Positions 1 through 6,852 of a stretch of DNA of 12,733 nucleotides are shown here, piece after piece. Position numbers and translations under genes: made by a program. How positions within the stretch are numbered: the first letter of the stretch is position 1; the number at the start of each line of letters is the position of its first letter. The notes under the pieces are model-generated. The model was not told the origin of the DNA. It was given only the letters and a program-made list of their open reading frames with translations, and ran no database searches. Source of the DNA: Planctomycetota bacterium. GTDB taxonomy: Bacteria > Planctomycetota > PUPC01 > JACPCR01. The DNA is taken from positions 1 to 12,733 of the forward strand of contig JASLXP010000496.1 in assembly GCA_030740295.1 (NCBI GenBank), given 5' to 3'.

Positions 1-2151
1 CGGGTGGCCATCGTCCTGCCCGAACAGCCAGCCAAGGACGAGCAGTTGGCCGCTCAGGAGCTGGCGGACCACCTGAAACAGATGTCCGGCGCCGACGTCC
101 CGATTCGGACAGAGAAAGAGCCGCTCGGGAATGCAATGCCCATCAGGGTGGGTCTTTCGTTTGCTCCACAGTGCGCGGGCCAGATCAAGACAGGCGGGGA
201 CGATCCCGCTTCCTTTCTGCTGCGCGTCACGCTCAAGGACATCCTGCTGGCTGGGCTTTCTCCGGAGGGAACTCTGTTTGCCGCTTACGAGTTGCTCGAG
301 CAACTGGGCGTGCGCTGGTTCATGCCCGGAGAGATCGGCACGGTCGTCCCCGCGAGGGATACCGTGACGCTGAAGTGCCAGGCGACCATCCAGCATCCGG
401 GGTTTGCCGGGCGCATTCTCAGCGACATGGGAGGGAAGAGCGGAAGGACCTGGTTCCGCCGGGTGCGGATGGGCGGGTTCAACGCGGGCGGGCACGGGCT
501 TGGCATCAGGGTCGATCGAGAGAAGGAGCCTGAGCTCTTCATGCAGATCAACGGCCGACCCACCAGCAAGGTAAGAGTCAGTCATCCGGAGGTCCAGCGG
601 CGCGTGATCGCGGCCTCACGAGGGCGGCTGGACAAGTATCCGGATCTGAAGTACCTGCCGATTGGCCCCGCGGACGGCGCCGGCTTCGGCGACGATCCGT
701 GGGATGCCGGGGACATGGATCCGCTGCACGGCAAGGTCTCGGTGACCGACCGCTTCGTGAAGTTCTTCAACATCGTCCTGGAAGAGGTCAACAAGACGCA
801 TCCGGACGTGGGGATCGCTTTCTACTGCTATGCGCAGTACATGCGGCCGCCCGTGCGCGAGAAGCCGAACCCGAAGATCATGCCGGTCCTGGCGCCGATC
901 GATGTCTGCCGGTTCCATGCCATCGACAACCCGCTCTGTCCGGAACGGGCTTACATCAAGGAGATCGTTGATGCGTGGCAAGCATTGGGCCTGGAGATGA
1001 TGTACCGCGGTTACCTCTTCAACCTCGCCGACCAGGGCTTCCCCTTCACCATGATCCGCCAGATACGAAGCGAGTATCCCTACTATCACCGGCAGGGGTT
1101 CAAAGCCTGTCGGGTCGAGTGTAAACCAGCCTGGGGCTACCACGGGCCGTCGCTCTACCTGGCGGCCAAGATCATGTGGGACCCTGGACTGGACGTAGAT
1201 GCGCTGCTGAACGACTATTTTGCCCGTCTCTACGGTCCGGCCGCGGAGCCGATGCAGGAACACTTTGAACGCTTGGAGCGCGCCTACGCCGAAGCCGACT
1301 ATCACACCGGCAACGTTTTCGACATCCCCCACATCCTGACGCCAGGTATCATGAAAGACCTGCGACGCTCGCTGGAGAAGGCCGAGAAGGCGGCGCGGAG
1401 GGAGCCGGTCCTTGCCAGGCGCGTCAACATGGTGCGGATCGGCTACGACTTCGGCGCCGTCAATCTGGCGATGATGGCCGCGGTCAATGCCTTTGACTTC
1501 GTGGAGGCCAAGCGGCAGTACGATTACATGCAGACGGAACTCATCCCCGTCGCGCTCGAACATGTCCCCCCCATCCTCAACCCGCGTTACGCCCCCGGCT
1601 TCACTAAGCGGTTCTGGTCCGGCACGGTCGAGAGCGGAGTCGAGCGGACCACCGGCGGCAGCGAGATCGCCGTGGAGCTGCCAGACGAATGGCAGTTCAT
1701 GCTCGACCCGCTCAACGGTGGGGAAGCGCTGGCCTTCCACAAGCCGGGGATGGGTGATCGCAACTGGACCATGCTGAGGACCAAGAGCGATTCATGGAGC
1801 AACCAGGGCCTGCGCTACTACAAGGGCGAGGCATGGTACCGGACCCGCTTCATGGTGCCCGTCAAGTACCGAGGCCGCGACTTGAGGCTCTGGTTTGGCG
1901 GCATCGACGATACAGCCAAGGCTTGGATCAACGGGGTAGCATTGGAGCAACTGGCCAAGGGAGCCGCGCCCATCGGCCGGCCCTGGGAGTTCGATGCCAC
2001 TCCGGCCGTGGCCCTTGGCAAACAGAACATGCTGGTGGTCAAGATCTCCAACCGCGCGGTCAACGAGCTTGGTACGGGAGGCATCACTGGCCCCGCCATG
2101 ATCTATGCCCCCGCCCCCGCAGACTCGAAGGCTGGGAAGGCTCACCCATGA
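1..2151 (+). CDS. DUF4838 domain protein (predicted glycosidase), 5' end cut by window edge
   Basis: Probably a secreted glycan-active enzyme of the DUF4838 type, a family with an alpha-glucuronidase (GH67)/GH20-like N-terminal fold followed by a TIM barrel; its substrate is not known. Reading from the GTG at 4, residues about 1-115 form the N-terminal alpha/beta domain, including the segment YELLEQLGVRWFMPGE near residue 97. The barrel follows, with the family's 'GPxDGxGF' motif as GPADGAGFGDDPW near residue 221. The usual CxCxxC that follows this motif is absent here. A helical region covers about 400-530. A GH2-like jelly-roll sugar-binding module follows from about 600, with YRTRFMVPVKYRGRDL and a tail containing ISNRAVNELGTGGI. 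The open frame continues to base 1 and begins directly inside the N-terminal domain without a signal peptide, so the true start lies upstream of the window. Its TGA overlaps the next ATG as ATGA. The family call is firm; glycosidase activity is inferred. Confidence 0.9.
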   Translation, partial: RVAIVLPEQPAKDEQLAAQELADHLKQMSGADVPIRTEKEPLGNAMPIRVGLSFAPQCAGQIKTGGDDPASFLLRVTLKDILLAGLSPEGTLFAAYELLEQLGVRWFMPGEIGTVVPARDTVTLKCQATIQHPGFAGRILSDMGGKSGRTWFRRVRMGGFNAGGHGLGIRVDREKEPELFMQINGRPTSKVRVSHPEVQRRVIAASRGRLDKYPDLKYLPIGPADGAGFGDDPWDAGDMDPLHGKVSVTDRFVKFFNIVLEEVNKTHPDVGIAFYCYAQYMRPPVREKPNPKIMPVLAPIDVCRFHAIDNPLCPERAYIKEIVDAWQALGLEMMYRGYLFNLADQGFPFTMIRQIRSEYPYYHRQGFKACRVECKPAWGYHGPSLYLAAKIMWDPGLDVDALLNDYFARLYGPAAEPMQEHFERLERAYAEADYHTGNVFDIPHILTPGIMKDLRRSLEKAEKAARREPVLARRVNMVRIGYDFGAVNLAMMAAVNAFDFVEAKRQYDYMQTELIPVALEHVPPILNPRYAPGFTKRFWSGTVESGVERTTGGSEIAVELPDEWQFMLDPLNGGEALAFHKPGMGDRNWTMLRTKSDSWSNQGLRYYKGEAWYRTRFMVPVKYRGRDLRLWFGGIDDTAKAWINGVALEQLAKGAAPIGRPWEFDATPAVALGKQNMLVVKISNRAVNELGTGGITGPAMIYAPAPADSKAGKAHP

Positions 2152-2199
2152 AGACGACCCACGAGATGAGATTCCCCGCCGGCTGGTGTTCCTACACGC
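2038..2199 (+). repeat. Direct repeat copy A: DUF4838 3' end plus start of next gene
   Basis: This 162 bp stretch recurs at 6694-6852 with about 13 substitutions and one 3-base gap, roughly 92% identity by eye. It spans the last 38 codons of the first DUF4838 gene, the stop, and about the first 17 codons of the following frame. Four differences in the shared coding part are all synonymous third-base changes (for example GCG/GCC, GGT/GGC). This suggests that both copies were once functional coding sequence. Confidence 0.9.
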
Positions 2200-2582
2200 C
2201 GTCACACTCGGCGTTACCGTTCCTGAACCAAGGCAAGGGGACCGCGTGCTCCGGCCGGCACTGTGTGAAGGTCTGATATGGCGTCAGTCTCTCGCAGAAG
2301 CTGCGTGTCAAGGAGGGCCTGTGCGTCACGATTAGGGCATGGGTGAAAGGCGAAGTCGAGAAGCGACGCGCCACCGCGAATGGGGCTCTGGCGGCCCCGT
2401 CAGTCGTGCCCAAACAACGGAAATTGCTTAGAGACGAAGGCGTACGATTCGAGGCATCCGGACGGGTGCCATTGGGAGAATTCGGCTGGAGTGCTGAGGC
2501 CCAGTTGGTTGTGGTCGCAGCCAACAGTAGGATTGGCCGAGAGGCTACTGCCCCTGAAACAAGGGAGAAGCAGAATGATTAG
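2148..2582 (+). pseudogene. Carbohydrate-binding-like gene interrupted by in-frame TGA
   Basis: The ATG at 2148 overlaps the stop of the DUF4838 gene (ATGA), which suggests translational coupling. The frame reads MKTTHEMRFPAGWCSY at its start and SGRHCVKV just before a TGA at 2274-2276. It then continues without a shift as YGVSLSQKLRVKEGLCVTIR and AWVKGEV, ending at TAG 2580-2582. The stretch across the stop resembles carbohydrate-binding jelly-roll modules, in which a 'SGxHxVKV...SxSQxxxVKxGxxYxxxxWVKG' pattern is common, so the TGA falls inside a domain. Beyond about 2380 the sequence no longer looks like a clear domain, and a further shift or rearrangement there is possible. With readthrough the frame would encode about 144 residues. 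I read it as a decayed partner gene of the DUF4838 enzyme; a sequencing error at the TGA cannot be excluded. Confidence 0.55.
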
Positions 2583-2811
2583 GCAGACTGCGCTGAGAAT
2601 GACCTACGCGGCGACGTACGCATTGACCTTTGCCCTGTGCGCCGTGCCGGCGCGGGCCGCGGAGGTCGTCTTTGAGCAGCAGGAGGTGCTGGGCTTCGAC
2701 TGGGCGCGGCACCTTCTGACGTACGAGGTCGAGTTCAAGCGGGGACAGGCCAACGCAGGCAACCTGTCGCTGCTAGATGCCGAAGGAGCTTCAGGTCCGA
2801 AGAAACGATAG
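2575..2811 (+). pseudogene. Truncated secreted protein, N-terminal stump
   Basis: The ATG at 2575 has a good ribosome binding site (AGGGAGA at 2562-2568, about 6 bases upstream) and overlaps the end of the preceding frame by 8 bases. The 78-residue product begins with a clear signal peptide: MIRQTALR, a hydrophobic stretch YALTFALCAVPARA, and likely cleavage near ARA-AE. The mature part starts EVVFEQQEVLGFDWARHLL and continues through YEVEFKRGQANAGNLSLLD. This resembles the first beta-strands of a much larger extracellular protein. The frame ends abruptly in SGPKKR, so I interpret it as the 5' stump of a gene whose remainder is gone. It aligns without gaps to the stump at 6328 (about 8 of 28 identical, including the shared DW), so the two are probably paralogous. 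The start and signal peptide are well supported; the family is not recognised. Confidence 0.6.
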
Positions 2812-2910
2812 ATTCAATGCACCGCCACGAATGTATGAAGATAAGGGCGTCCACCAACGGCGGTGGCATGTCCCTTCGGGAGCAATGAATTAGAAAACAA
2901 CGAATAAAGA

Positions 2911-2950
2911 GAAAGACAGAGCGAGCTACTGAAAGACAGAGCGAGCTACT
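2911..2950. repeat. Perfect 20 bp tandem duplication
   Basis: The 20-mer GAAAGACAGAGCGAGCTACT occurs twice head to tail, at 2911-2930 and 2931-2950, with no mismatch. It lies in the AT-richer gap (2812-3002) in front of the large DUF4838 gene, about 50 bases upstream of its chosen start. The rest of that gap has no gene that I can support. It contains a short inverted pair CACCGCC/GGCGGTG at 2820-2826 and 2859-2865. The tandem could be a slippage product or a double operator. Confidence 0.9.
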
Positions 2951-2952
2951 GT

Positions 2953-2972
2953 AAGATGCCGGAGTGCATCTT
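2953..2972 (+). promoter_or_regulatory. Small hairpin in leader of DUF4838 gene
   Basis: AAGATGC (2953-2959) and GCATCTT (2966-2972) form a perfect 7 bp stem with a 6-base loop, directly after the 20 bp tandem repeat and 30 bases before the ATG at 3003. No U-tract follows, so it is not a classical terminator. It also covers the upstream GTG at 2964 and makes that GTG an unlikely start. A regulatory role is speculative. Confidence 0.35.
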
Positions 2973-3002
2973 TCACGATCAAGAAATCGCAGTCTGCAAT
3001 CC

Positions 3003-6000
3003 ATGAAAATGTCCTTCCCGACCATCTTGTCACTCCTCTTTTTTCTCTGCACCATGCTGGAGGCTCGTCCACTCTTGCCGAGGCGATGGGAGATGTCCGG
3101 GCCAAATTCGCAATTGATGGAAGAGGCAGTCGATAACAACTTCGATACGGCATGGACGAGTCCAGCTCACCAGAGCGCGGGGTTGGGGGTTCTTATCGAT
3201 CTGAAGAAAAACGTTTTTGTGCATCGGGTCTTCATGACGCCCGGCAGGCACGAAACGTGGTTTCCCAGATCGCTGCGGATTCTGGTCGGGGAGTCGCCGG
3301 AGACGCTTGAACTGGTCACTCAGCAGAAGCTTCGAAAGGGCTCGGACAAGAAGCCGGACTATGGATCAGCGATCCGGTTTCATCCGCAGACGGATGTTTC
3401 CTTTGAGCCGCGGCGCGGAAGGTTTGTCCGCATCGAGATCGGCGAGCATACTGCGGGCTATCCGTGGTCGATTGCGGAGTTGGGGATCTTTGCCGCATCC
3501 AGGTCGGTGGCAGAAAATCGCTGGAGCGCGGTGACTGTTGACGATGATGCTCCCTCGACCATTCAGCTCGCAGCCAGGGAACTCGCCTACTACCTGACCG
3601 AGTTGCTGGACGTCCCGGCGCGGATCGTCTCGCCAAAAGAAGCTGGGAATTATCGGGGCCTGCGCGTCCGGCTGGTGACTCCGGATCCACCCAAACTGCC
3701 CTACCCGGAGCTCGATCCGGCATGGGTGGAAGACGTCTCCGTCGTGGAAGAAGGGGAGGACATCGTGATCTCCGGCCCCACCCAGAGGGCCGTGCTTTAC
3801 GGGGTATACGAGTTGCTCGACCAGCTCGGCGTGCGGTGGCTCTATCCGGATTCGCACGGCGATTACGTTCCCCGGCTGCGCCGATTCCCGCGCTCGATTT
3901 TACCCATCCGCTACCGTCCTCCGTTCAGAACTCGTTACGCCAATTTTCCCGCCGACCGGCTGGCCTCGAAAACGAATTCACCGGACAGCCGGCTCTTTTT
4001 TGTCCGGCATCATTTCAACAACTCCTGGGGCAACGGGCTGAGCTCTACCCTTAGTGGCATCCCGCCCCGCATGAATCTCGGCTTTGGCTACATCCATAAT
4101 TTCGACCGGATCATCCCGGAGAGCGTCATCGAAAAACATCCGGAATGGACGCCCGGCCCTTACCGCAAAGGCTGGACGAAAGTCCCATGCACCTCGCATC
4201 CTGGAGTCATCTCGCATGTGGTCGAGCGAATCAAGTCAATGAGCAAGGGGCGCCCGGAACTGCAGGGCTTTTCCATTCATCCGAAGGACGTGCCTGCCTT
4301 CTGCGAATGTGAACGCTGCACCGGGCTGTTCGGGCAGCCGCGCAAAGTGCAGCCGGAAAAACCGGACGAATTGGCTCTCGCCTTCGATTACTCGAATCAC
4401 TACTTTCACCTTATCGGCGAAGTGGCGAAGCAAATTCAACAGGAACTGCCGGGCAAAGGAATCTTCGCTCTTGCCTACGCCAACCACGGCAAGCCGCCGT
4501 CGGCCATCGAAAAGCTGCCCGCAAACGTGATGGTGGATTACACGCTCCACTGGAAACACAACCTGCCCGCCGGTTCTCCGAAGAATCTCGGCTACAAAAA
4601 TGAAATCGAGGCATGGACCGCCAAATGCAAATTGCCCGGCATATACGATTACGTGCTTATCCACACCGACACCACGTCCGGCCGGCCTGCGGGCGAATGG
4701 TATACGCTCGTGCCGCTCGTCTCCGCCATCGCCGACCATCACCGTTTCTTTCAAAAGCTGGGCATGACTTCCGTGGGCACACAGGCCATGGGCGACATCT
4801 GCCGCAGCAGCCCGTGGAGCGTCTATGCCTGGGCGCGCACTGCATGGAAACCAGGCGAGCCCACGGCCGACGTCCTCGACGATTTCTTTGAGGGTTTCTA
4901 TCTGGATGCGGCCAGGCCCATGCTCAAGTTCTACCGGACCCTCGAAGATCACATCATCAAGAATGACATCGCCATCACCGGCCCGGTGGGAACTTACCGG
5001 CCCACGCCGGAAGCGTTCCCCGCCGAAATCGTGGAGCGGATGCGCGCCCACTTAAGAAAGGCGAACAAGCGCGCCAACACCTGGTACGTGAAGCAGCGCA
5101 TCGCCTACGCGGCGAAATGTCTGGACTGGTCTTACGCCGTCGCACACCAGAATCAGAAGCAGGGCGTCTATCCGTGTCATCGCATCAGCAAGGTGCCAAA
5201 GATCGACGGCCGCGCCGATGATCCCGCCTGGCGATCGCTGCCCGAAGTCACCGGCTTCCTGATCGCCACCAGCAGAAACTATGCACGAACTCGCCAAACG
5301 CGTTTTCGCATCGGCTGGGACGACGAGAATATCTACGTTTCCGCCCACTGCATCGAACCGAATATGAAGGCGGTCATTGAACGCAACCCGAAGGATACCG
5401 GTTTTCTCACTTACTCGACCGCCTCCTGGTCGAAGTTCTACCATGATCTGCTCGAAATCTTCTGGGCGCCCAGCGAACCGATCTATTTTCAGACCATGGT
5501 GAACGTCTCCGGCCAGATCGTCGGCCCTATGCGACTGGTCGGCCACATGCACAATAGCAAACCGGCATCGAGGGAGGGCTTCGAGTGCCGCACCCATCAC
5601 GGCGACGGCTGGTGGGAAATGGAAATGAAGTTCCCCTTCGCCACCGCAGAAAAGAAACCGGCAGACGGCGACCGATGGCGACTCAACTTTGTGCGAGTCA
5701 CGAGCCAGGAGAAGGGACTGGGCGAGCAGTTCAGCGGCTGGCCCCATCTCGGCAGATTTAATTTTCACGACCGCGTGCAATTCAACTCCATCGTCTTCCA
5801 CGACAGGCCAATCACCGATACTCATGTCCGCAAGACCGGACGGAAACTGAATCAGGCCTTCCTCGACAACCAGCGAGATTACGAACAATTCAAAGCCGAG
5901 CTCACGGCCTTCGATAAGACCATCGAAGGAAAGGACAACGTGTGTCAGCGGGCCGGCACAAGGATTTACGGCACCGGCCGGAACCCTCACGCCCTGGGAG

Positions 6001-6308
6001 GAGGCGGCAATTGGTCGCGCACCGGGCCGCTGCCGCACACTGCAGAAATCATTTGGAAAGAGCCCGTCGAAATCAACGCCATCCGCATCGACTGGGGCAG
6101 CCGCAAGGAATTCCCCACCTCGTACGGACTCGAATGGTACGATGGCAAGTCGTACCGCCCCCTCGCAGAAAACCACAAGAATCGCTACGAAACATCCATC
6201 CACGAGCTTGACACCATCAAAGCCCGCCGTCTGCGATTGACAGTCTTCAAAATCGAAGGAGCGTCGAATGTAAGTCTGGGGAGGAGATTGCAGGCGTTTA
6301 AGCGGTGA
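3003..6308 (+). CDS. Secreted multidomain DUF4838 protein (predicted glycosidase with discoidin-like and CBM9-like modules)
   Basis: A 1101-residue secreted enzyme candidate, intact. I start it at ATG 3003 because MKMSFPTILSLLFFL begins a proper signal peptide (cleavage near residue 21). The GTG at 2964 would put 13 polar residues in front. Neither start has a strong ribosome binding site. Domain order: discoidin/F5-8-type-like beta-sandwich about 25-165 (DNNFDTAWTS, then GRFVRIEIGE); DUF4838/GH67-like N-terminal domain about 175-295 (STIQLAARELAYYL, VYELLDQLGVRWLYPDSHG); TIM-barrel region about 300-715, with the family motif HPKDVPAFCECERC giving a Cys cluster at 434, 436 and 439; CBM9-like module from about 722 (ISKVPKIDGRADDPAW, FRIGWDDENIYVSAH); C-terminal discoidin-like domain about 980-1100. 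The flanking modules suggest anchoring to an insoluble polysaccharide. It is larger and more elaborate than the 715-residue relative upstream. A stump of a partner gene follows after 19 bases. The family is certain; the reaction is inferred. Confidence 0.93.
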   Translation: MKMSFPTILSLLFFLCTMLEARPLLPRRWEMSGPNSQLMEEAVDNNFDTAWTSPAHQSAGLGVLIDLKKNVFVHRVFMTPGRHETWFPRSLRILVGESPETLELVTQQKLRKGSDKKPDYGSAIRFHPQTDVSFEPRRGRFVRIEIGEHTAGYPWSIAELGIFAASRSVAENRWSAVTVDDDAPSTIQLAARELAYYLTELLDVPARIVSPKEAGNYRGLRVRLVTPDPPKLPYPELDPAWVEDVSVVEEGEDIVISGPTQRAVLYGVYELLDQLGVRWLYPDSHGDYVPRLRRFPRSILPIRYRPPFRTRYANFPADRLASKTNSPDSRLFFVRHHFNNSWGNGLSSTLSGIPPRMNLGFGYIHNFDRIIPESVIEKHPEWTPGPYRKGWTKVPCTSHPGVISHVVERIKSMSKGRPELQGFSIHPKDVPAFCECERCTGLFGQPRKVQPEKPDELALAFDYSNHYFHLIGEVAKQIQQELPGKGIFALAYANHGKPPSAIEKLPANVMVDYTLHWKHNLPAGSPKNLGYKNEIEAWTAKCKLPGIYDYVLIHTDTTSGRPAGEWYTLVPLVSAIADHHRFFQKLGMTSVGTQAMGDICRSSPWSVYAWARTAWKPGEPTADVLDDFFEGFYLDAARPMLKFYRTLEDHIIKNDIAITGPVGTYRPTPEAFPAEIVERMRAHLRKANKRANTWYVKQRIAYAAKCLDWSYAVAHQNQKQGVYPCHRISKVPKIDGRADDPAWRSLPEVTGFLIATSRNYARTRQTRFRIGWDDENIYVSAHCIEPNMKAVIERNPKDTGFLTYSTASWSKFYHDLLEIFWAPSEPIYFQTMVNVSGQIVGPMRLVGHMHNSKPASREGFECRTHHGDGWWEMEMKFPFATAEKKPADGDRWRLNFVRVTSQEKGLGEQFSGWPHLGRFNFHDRVQFNSIVFHDRPITDTHVRKTGRKLNQAFLDNQRDYEQFKAELTAFDKTIEGKDNVCQRAGTRIYGTGRNPHALGGGGNWSRTGPLPHTAEIIWKEPVEINAIRIDWGSRKEFPTSYGLEWYDGKSYRPLAENHKNRYETSIHELDTIKARRLRLTVFKIEGASNVSLGRRLQAFKR

Positions 6309-6327
6309 TTCATTCGTTGAGCCTTAC

Positions 6328-6525
6328 ATGAGACTTCTTCTACTTCCAGTAATCCTCCTCCTCTCGTCCTACGCCCATTCCGGCGAACAGACGCTGCTGC
6401 TTCGCGAGCATCTGAATCAGGATTGGAAGAACCAACTGGTTTCGTTTCGGATCGAGGCGGCGGACGGTGAATGTCATCGTGGTGCAGCCTGGGGTCAGAC
6501 CTGGGTCAGACCTGAATGGCGCTGA
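6328..6525 (+). pseudogene. Truncated secreted protein stump broken by repeat element
   Basis: The ATG at 6328 lies 19 bases after the large DUF4838 gene. It opens with a convincing signal peptide (MRLLLLPVILLLSSYAHSG), followed by QTLLLREHLNQDWKNQLVSF and RIEAADGECHRG. Native-looking sequence stops at about 6489, where the nested inverted-repeat element starts. The last dozen codons, to TGA at 6523-6525, are read out of that element. The mature start aligns gap-free with the stump at 2575 (LNQDWKNQLVSFRIE against LGFDWARHLLTYEVE). Both genes follow DUF4838 genes, so I take them as paralogous, broken members of a family of large secreted proteins. No Shine-Dalgarno sequence is evident. Function unknown. 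Confidence 0.6.
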
Positions 6526-6670
6526 CTTAAGCGGTCTTGTCCTCGCTTTCACCATCGTGGCAGGGGCGTCCCGCCCGTGGTCAAAGGACTTACAATCCTC
6601 CACGGGCGAGACGCCCGTGCCACGATGGCTTAAGTCAGCGCCATTCGGGTCAGACCTAGGTCTGACCCCA
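6490..6670. mobile_element. Nested inverted-repeat element, MITE-like, 181 bp
   Basis: The outer 43-base arms (6490-6532 and 6628-6670) match as inverted repeats at 40 of 43 positions and begin TGGGGTCAGACCT. The inner 29-base arms (6552-6580 and 6600-6628) match at 27 of 29 and carry the GTGGCACGGGCGTCTCGCCC-type motif. A 19-base loop lies at the centre. The left outer arm contains GGGTCAGACCT twice in tandem (6492-6513); the right arm instead has a perfect 22 bp palindrome (6647-6668). There is no coding sequence of its own. The element truncates the stump gene at 6328 and abuts the orphan DUF4838 tail. From memory, sequences like the inner arms recur between genes in PVC bacteria. I see no clear flanking target duplication. 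Confidence 0.65.
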
Positions 6671-6693
6671 TTCATTGCCTCCATTCATTGCCT
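6668..6693. repeat. 13 bp tandem duplication at element/gene junction
   Basis: CCATTCATTGCCT occurs twice head to tail (6668-6680, 6681-6693). It lies exactly between the last bases of the inverted-repeat element and the first base of homology to the DUF4838 gene tail at 6694. It marks the recombination or insertion joint. Confidence 0.85.
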
Positions 6694-6804
6694 GTCAAGA
6701 TCTCCAACCGCGCCGTCAACGAGCTTGGCACGGGGGGCATCACCGGCCCCGCCATGATCTATGCCCCCGCCGCAGACTCGAAGGCAGAGAAGGATCACCC
6801 TTGA
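6694..6804 (+). pseudogene. Orphan C-terminal tail of a second DUF4838 paralogue
   Basis: The frame beginning GTC at 6694 encodes 36 residues ending at TGA 6802-6804: VKISNRAVNELGTGG, then ITGPAMIYAPAADSKAEKDHP. Its first 26 residues are identical to the C-terminal jelly-roll end of the DUF4838 gene at 1-2151. Nothing upstream of 6694 belongs to such a gene; the 13 bp tandem and the inverted-repeat element lie there instead. This is therefore the surviving 3' scrap of a paralogue lost by deletion or rearrangement. The stop overlaps a TTG (6801-6803), mirroring the ATGA overlap of copy A. Confidence 0.78.
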
Positions 6805-6852
6805 AGACGACCCTCGAGATCAGACTCCCCGCCGGCTGGCGCTCCTACACGC
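6694..6852 (+). repeat. Direct repeat copy B: DUF4838 tail plus start of next gene
   Basis: Second copy of the stretch at 2038-2199, with one codon missing in the CCCGCC run. After the stop, the frame at 6801 reads LKTTLEIRLPAGWRSYTQ, against MKTTHEMRFPAGWCSYTP in copy A, so homology continues into the next gene. Similarity fades after TCCTACACG, where the two downstream sequences become unrelated. Confidence 0.9.

Noticed and set aside
616..1740. Long open frame on the minus strand (374 codons)
   Set aside because: It lies fully opposite the well-supported DUF4838 gene, has a low-complexity charged composition, and shows no domain pattern. It is a shadow of GC-rich coding sequence.
2274..2276. 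TGA as selenocysteine or a reassigned codon
   Set aside because: The domain is not a known selenoprotein type, no SECIS-like structure was evident just downstream, and other genes here terminate with TGA.
2812..2910. Insertion-sequence remnant or small gene between the stump and the tandem repeat
   Set aside because: A short inverted pair (CACCGCC/GGCGGTG) is present, but no transposase-like coding or matching ends could be supported.
2964..3002. GTG at 2964 as start of the large DUF4838 gene
   Set aside because: It adds 13 mostly polar residues before a normal signal peptide and lies in a hairpin loop/stem. ATG 3003 gives a proper N-terminus.
5052..6203. Long open frame on the minus strand (383 codons)
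   Set aside because: Antisense to the large DUF4838 gene's CBM9-like and discoidin-like region, which has clear protein motifs. Treated as a shadow.
6490..6670. Rho-independent terminator of the upstream gene
   Set aside because: The inverted repeats are far longer than a terminator, are nested with repeat-family motifs, and lack a trailing T-tract.
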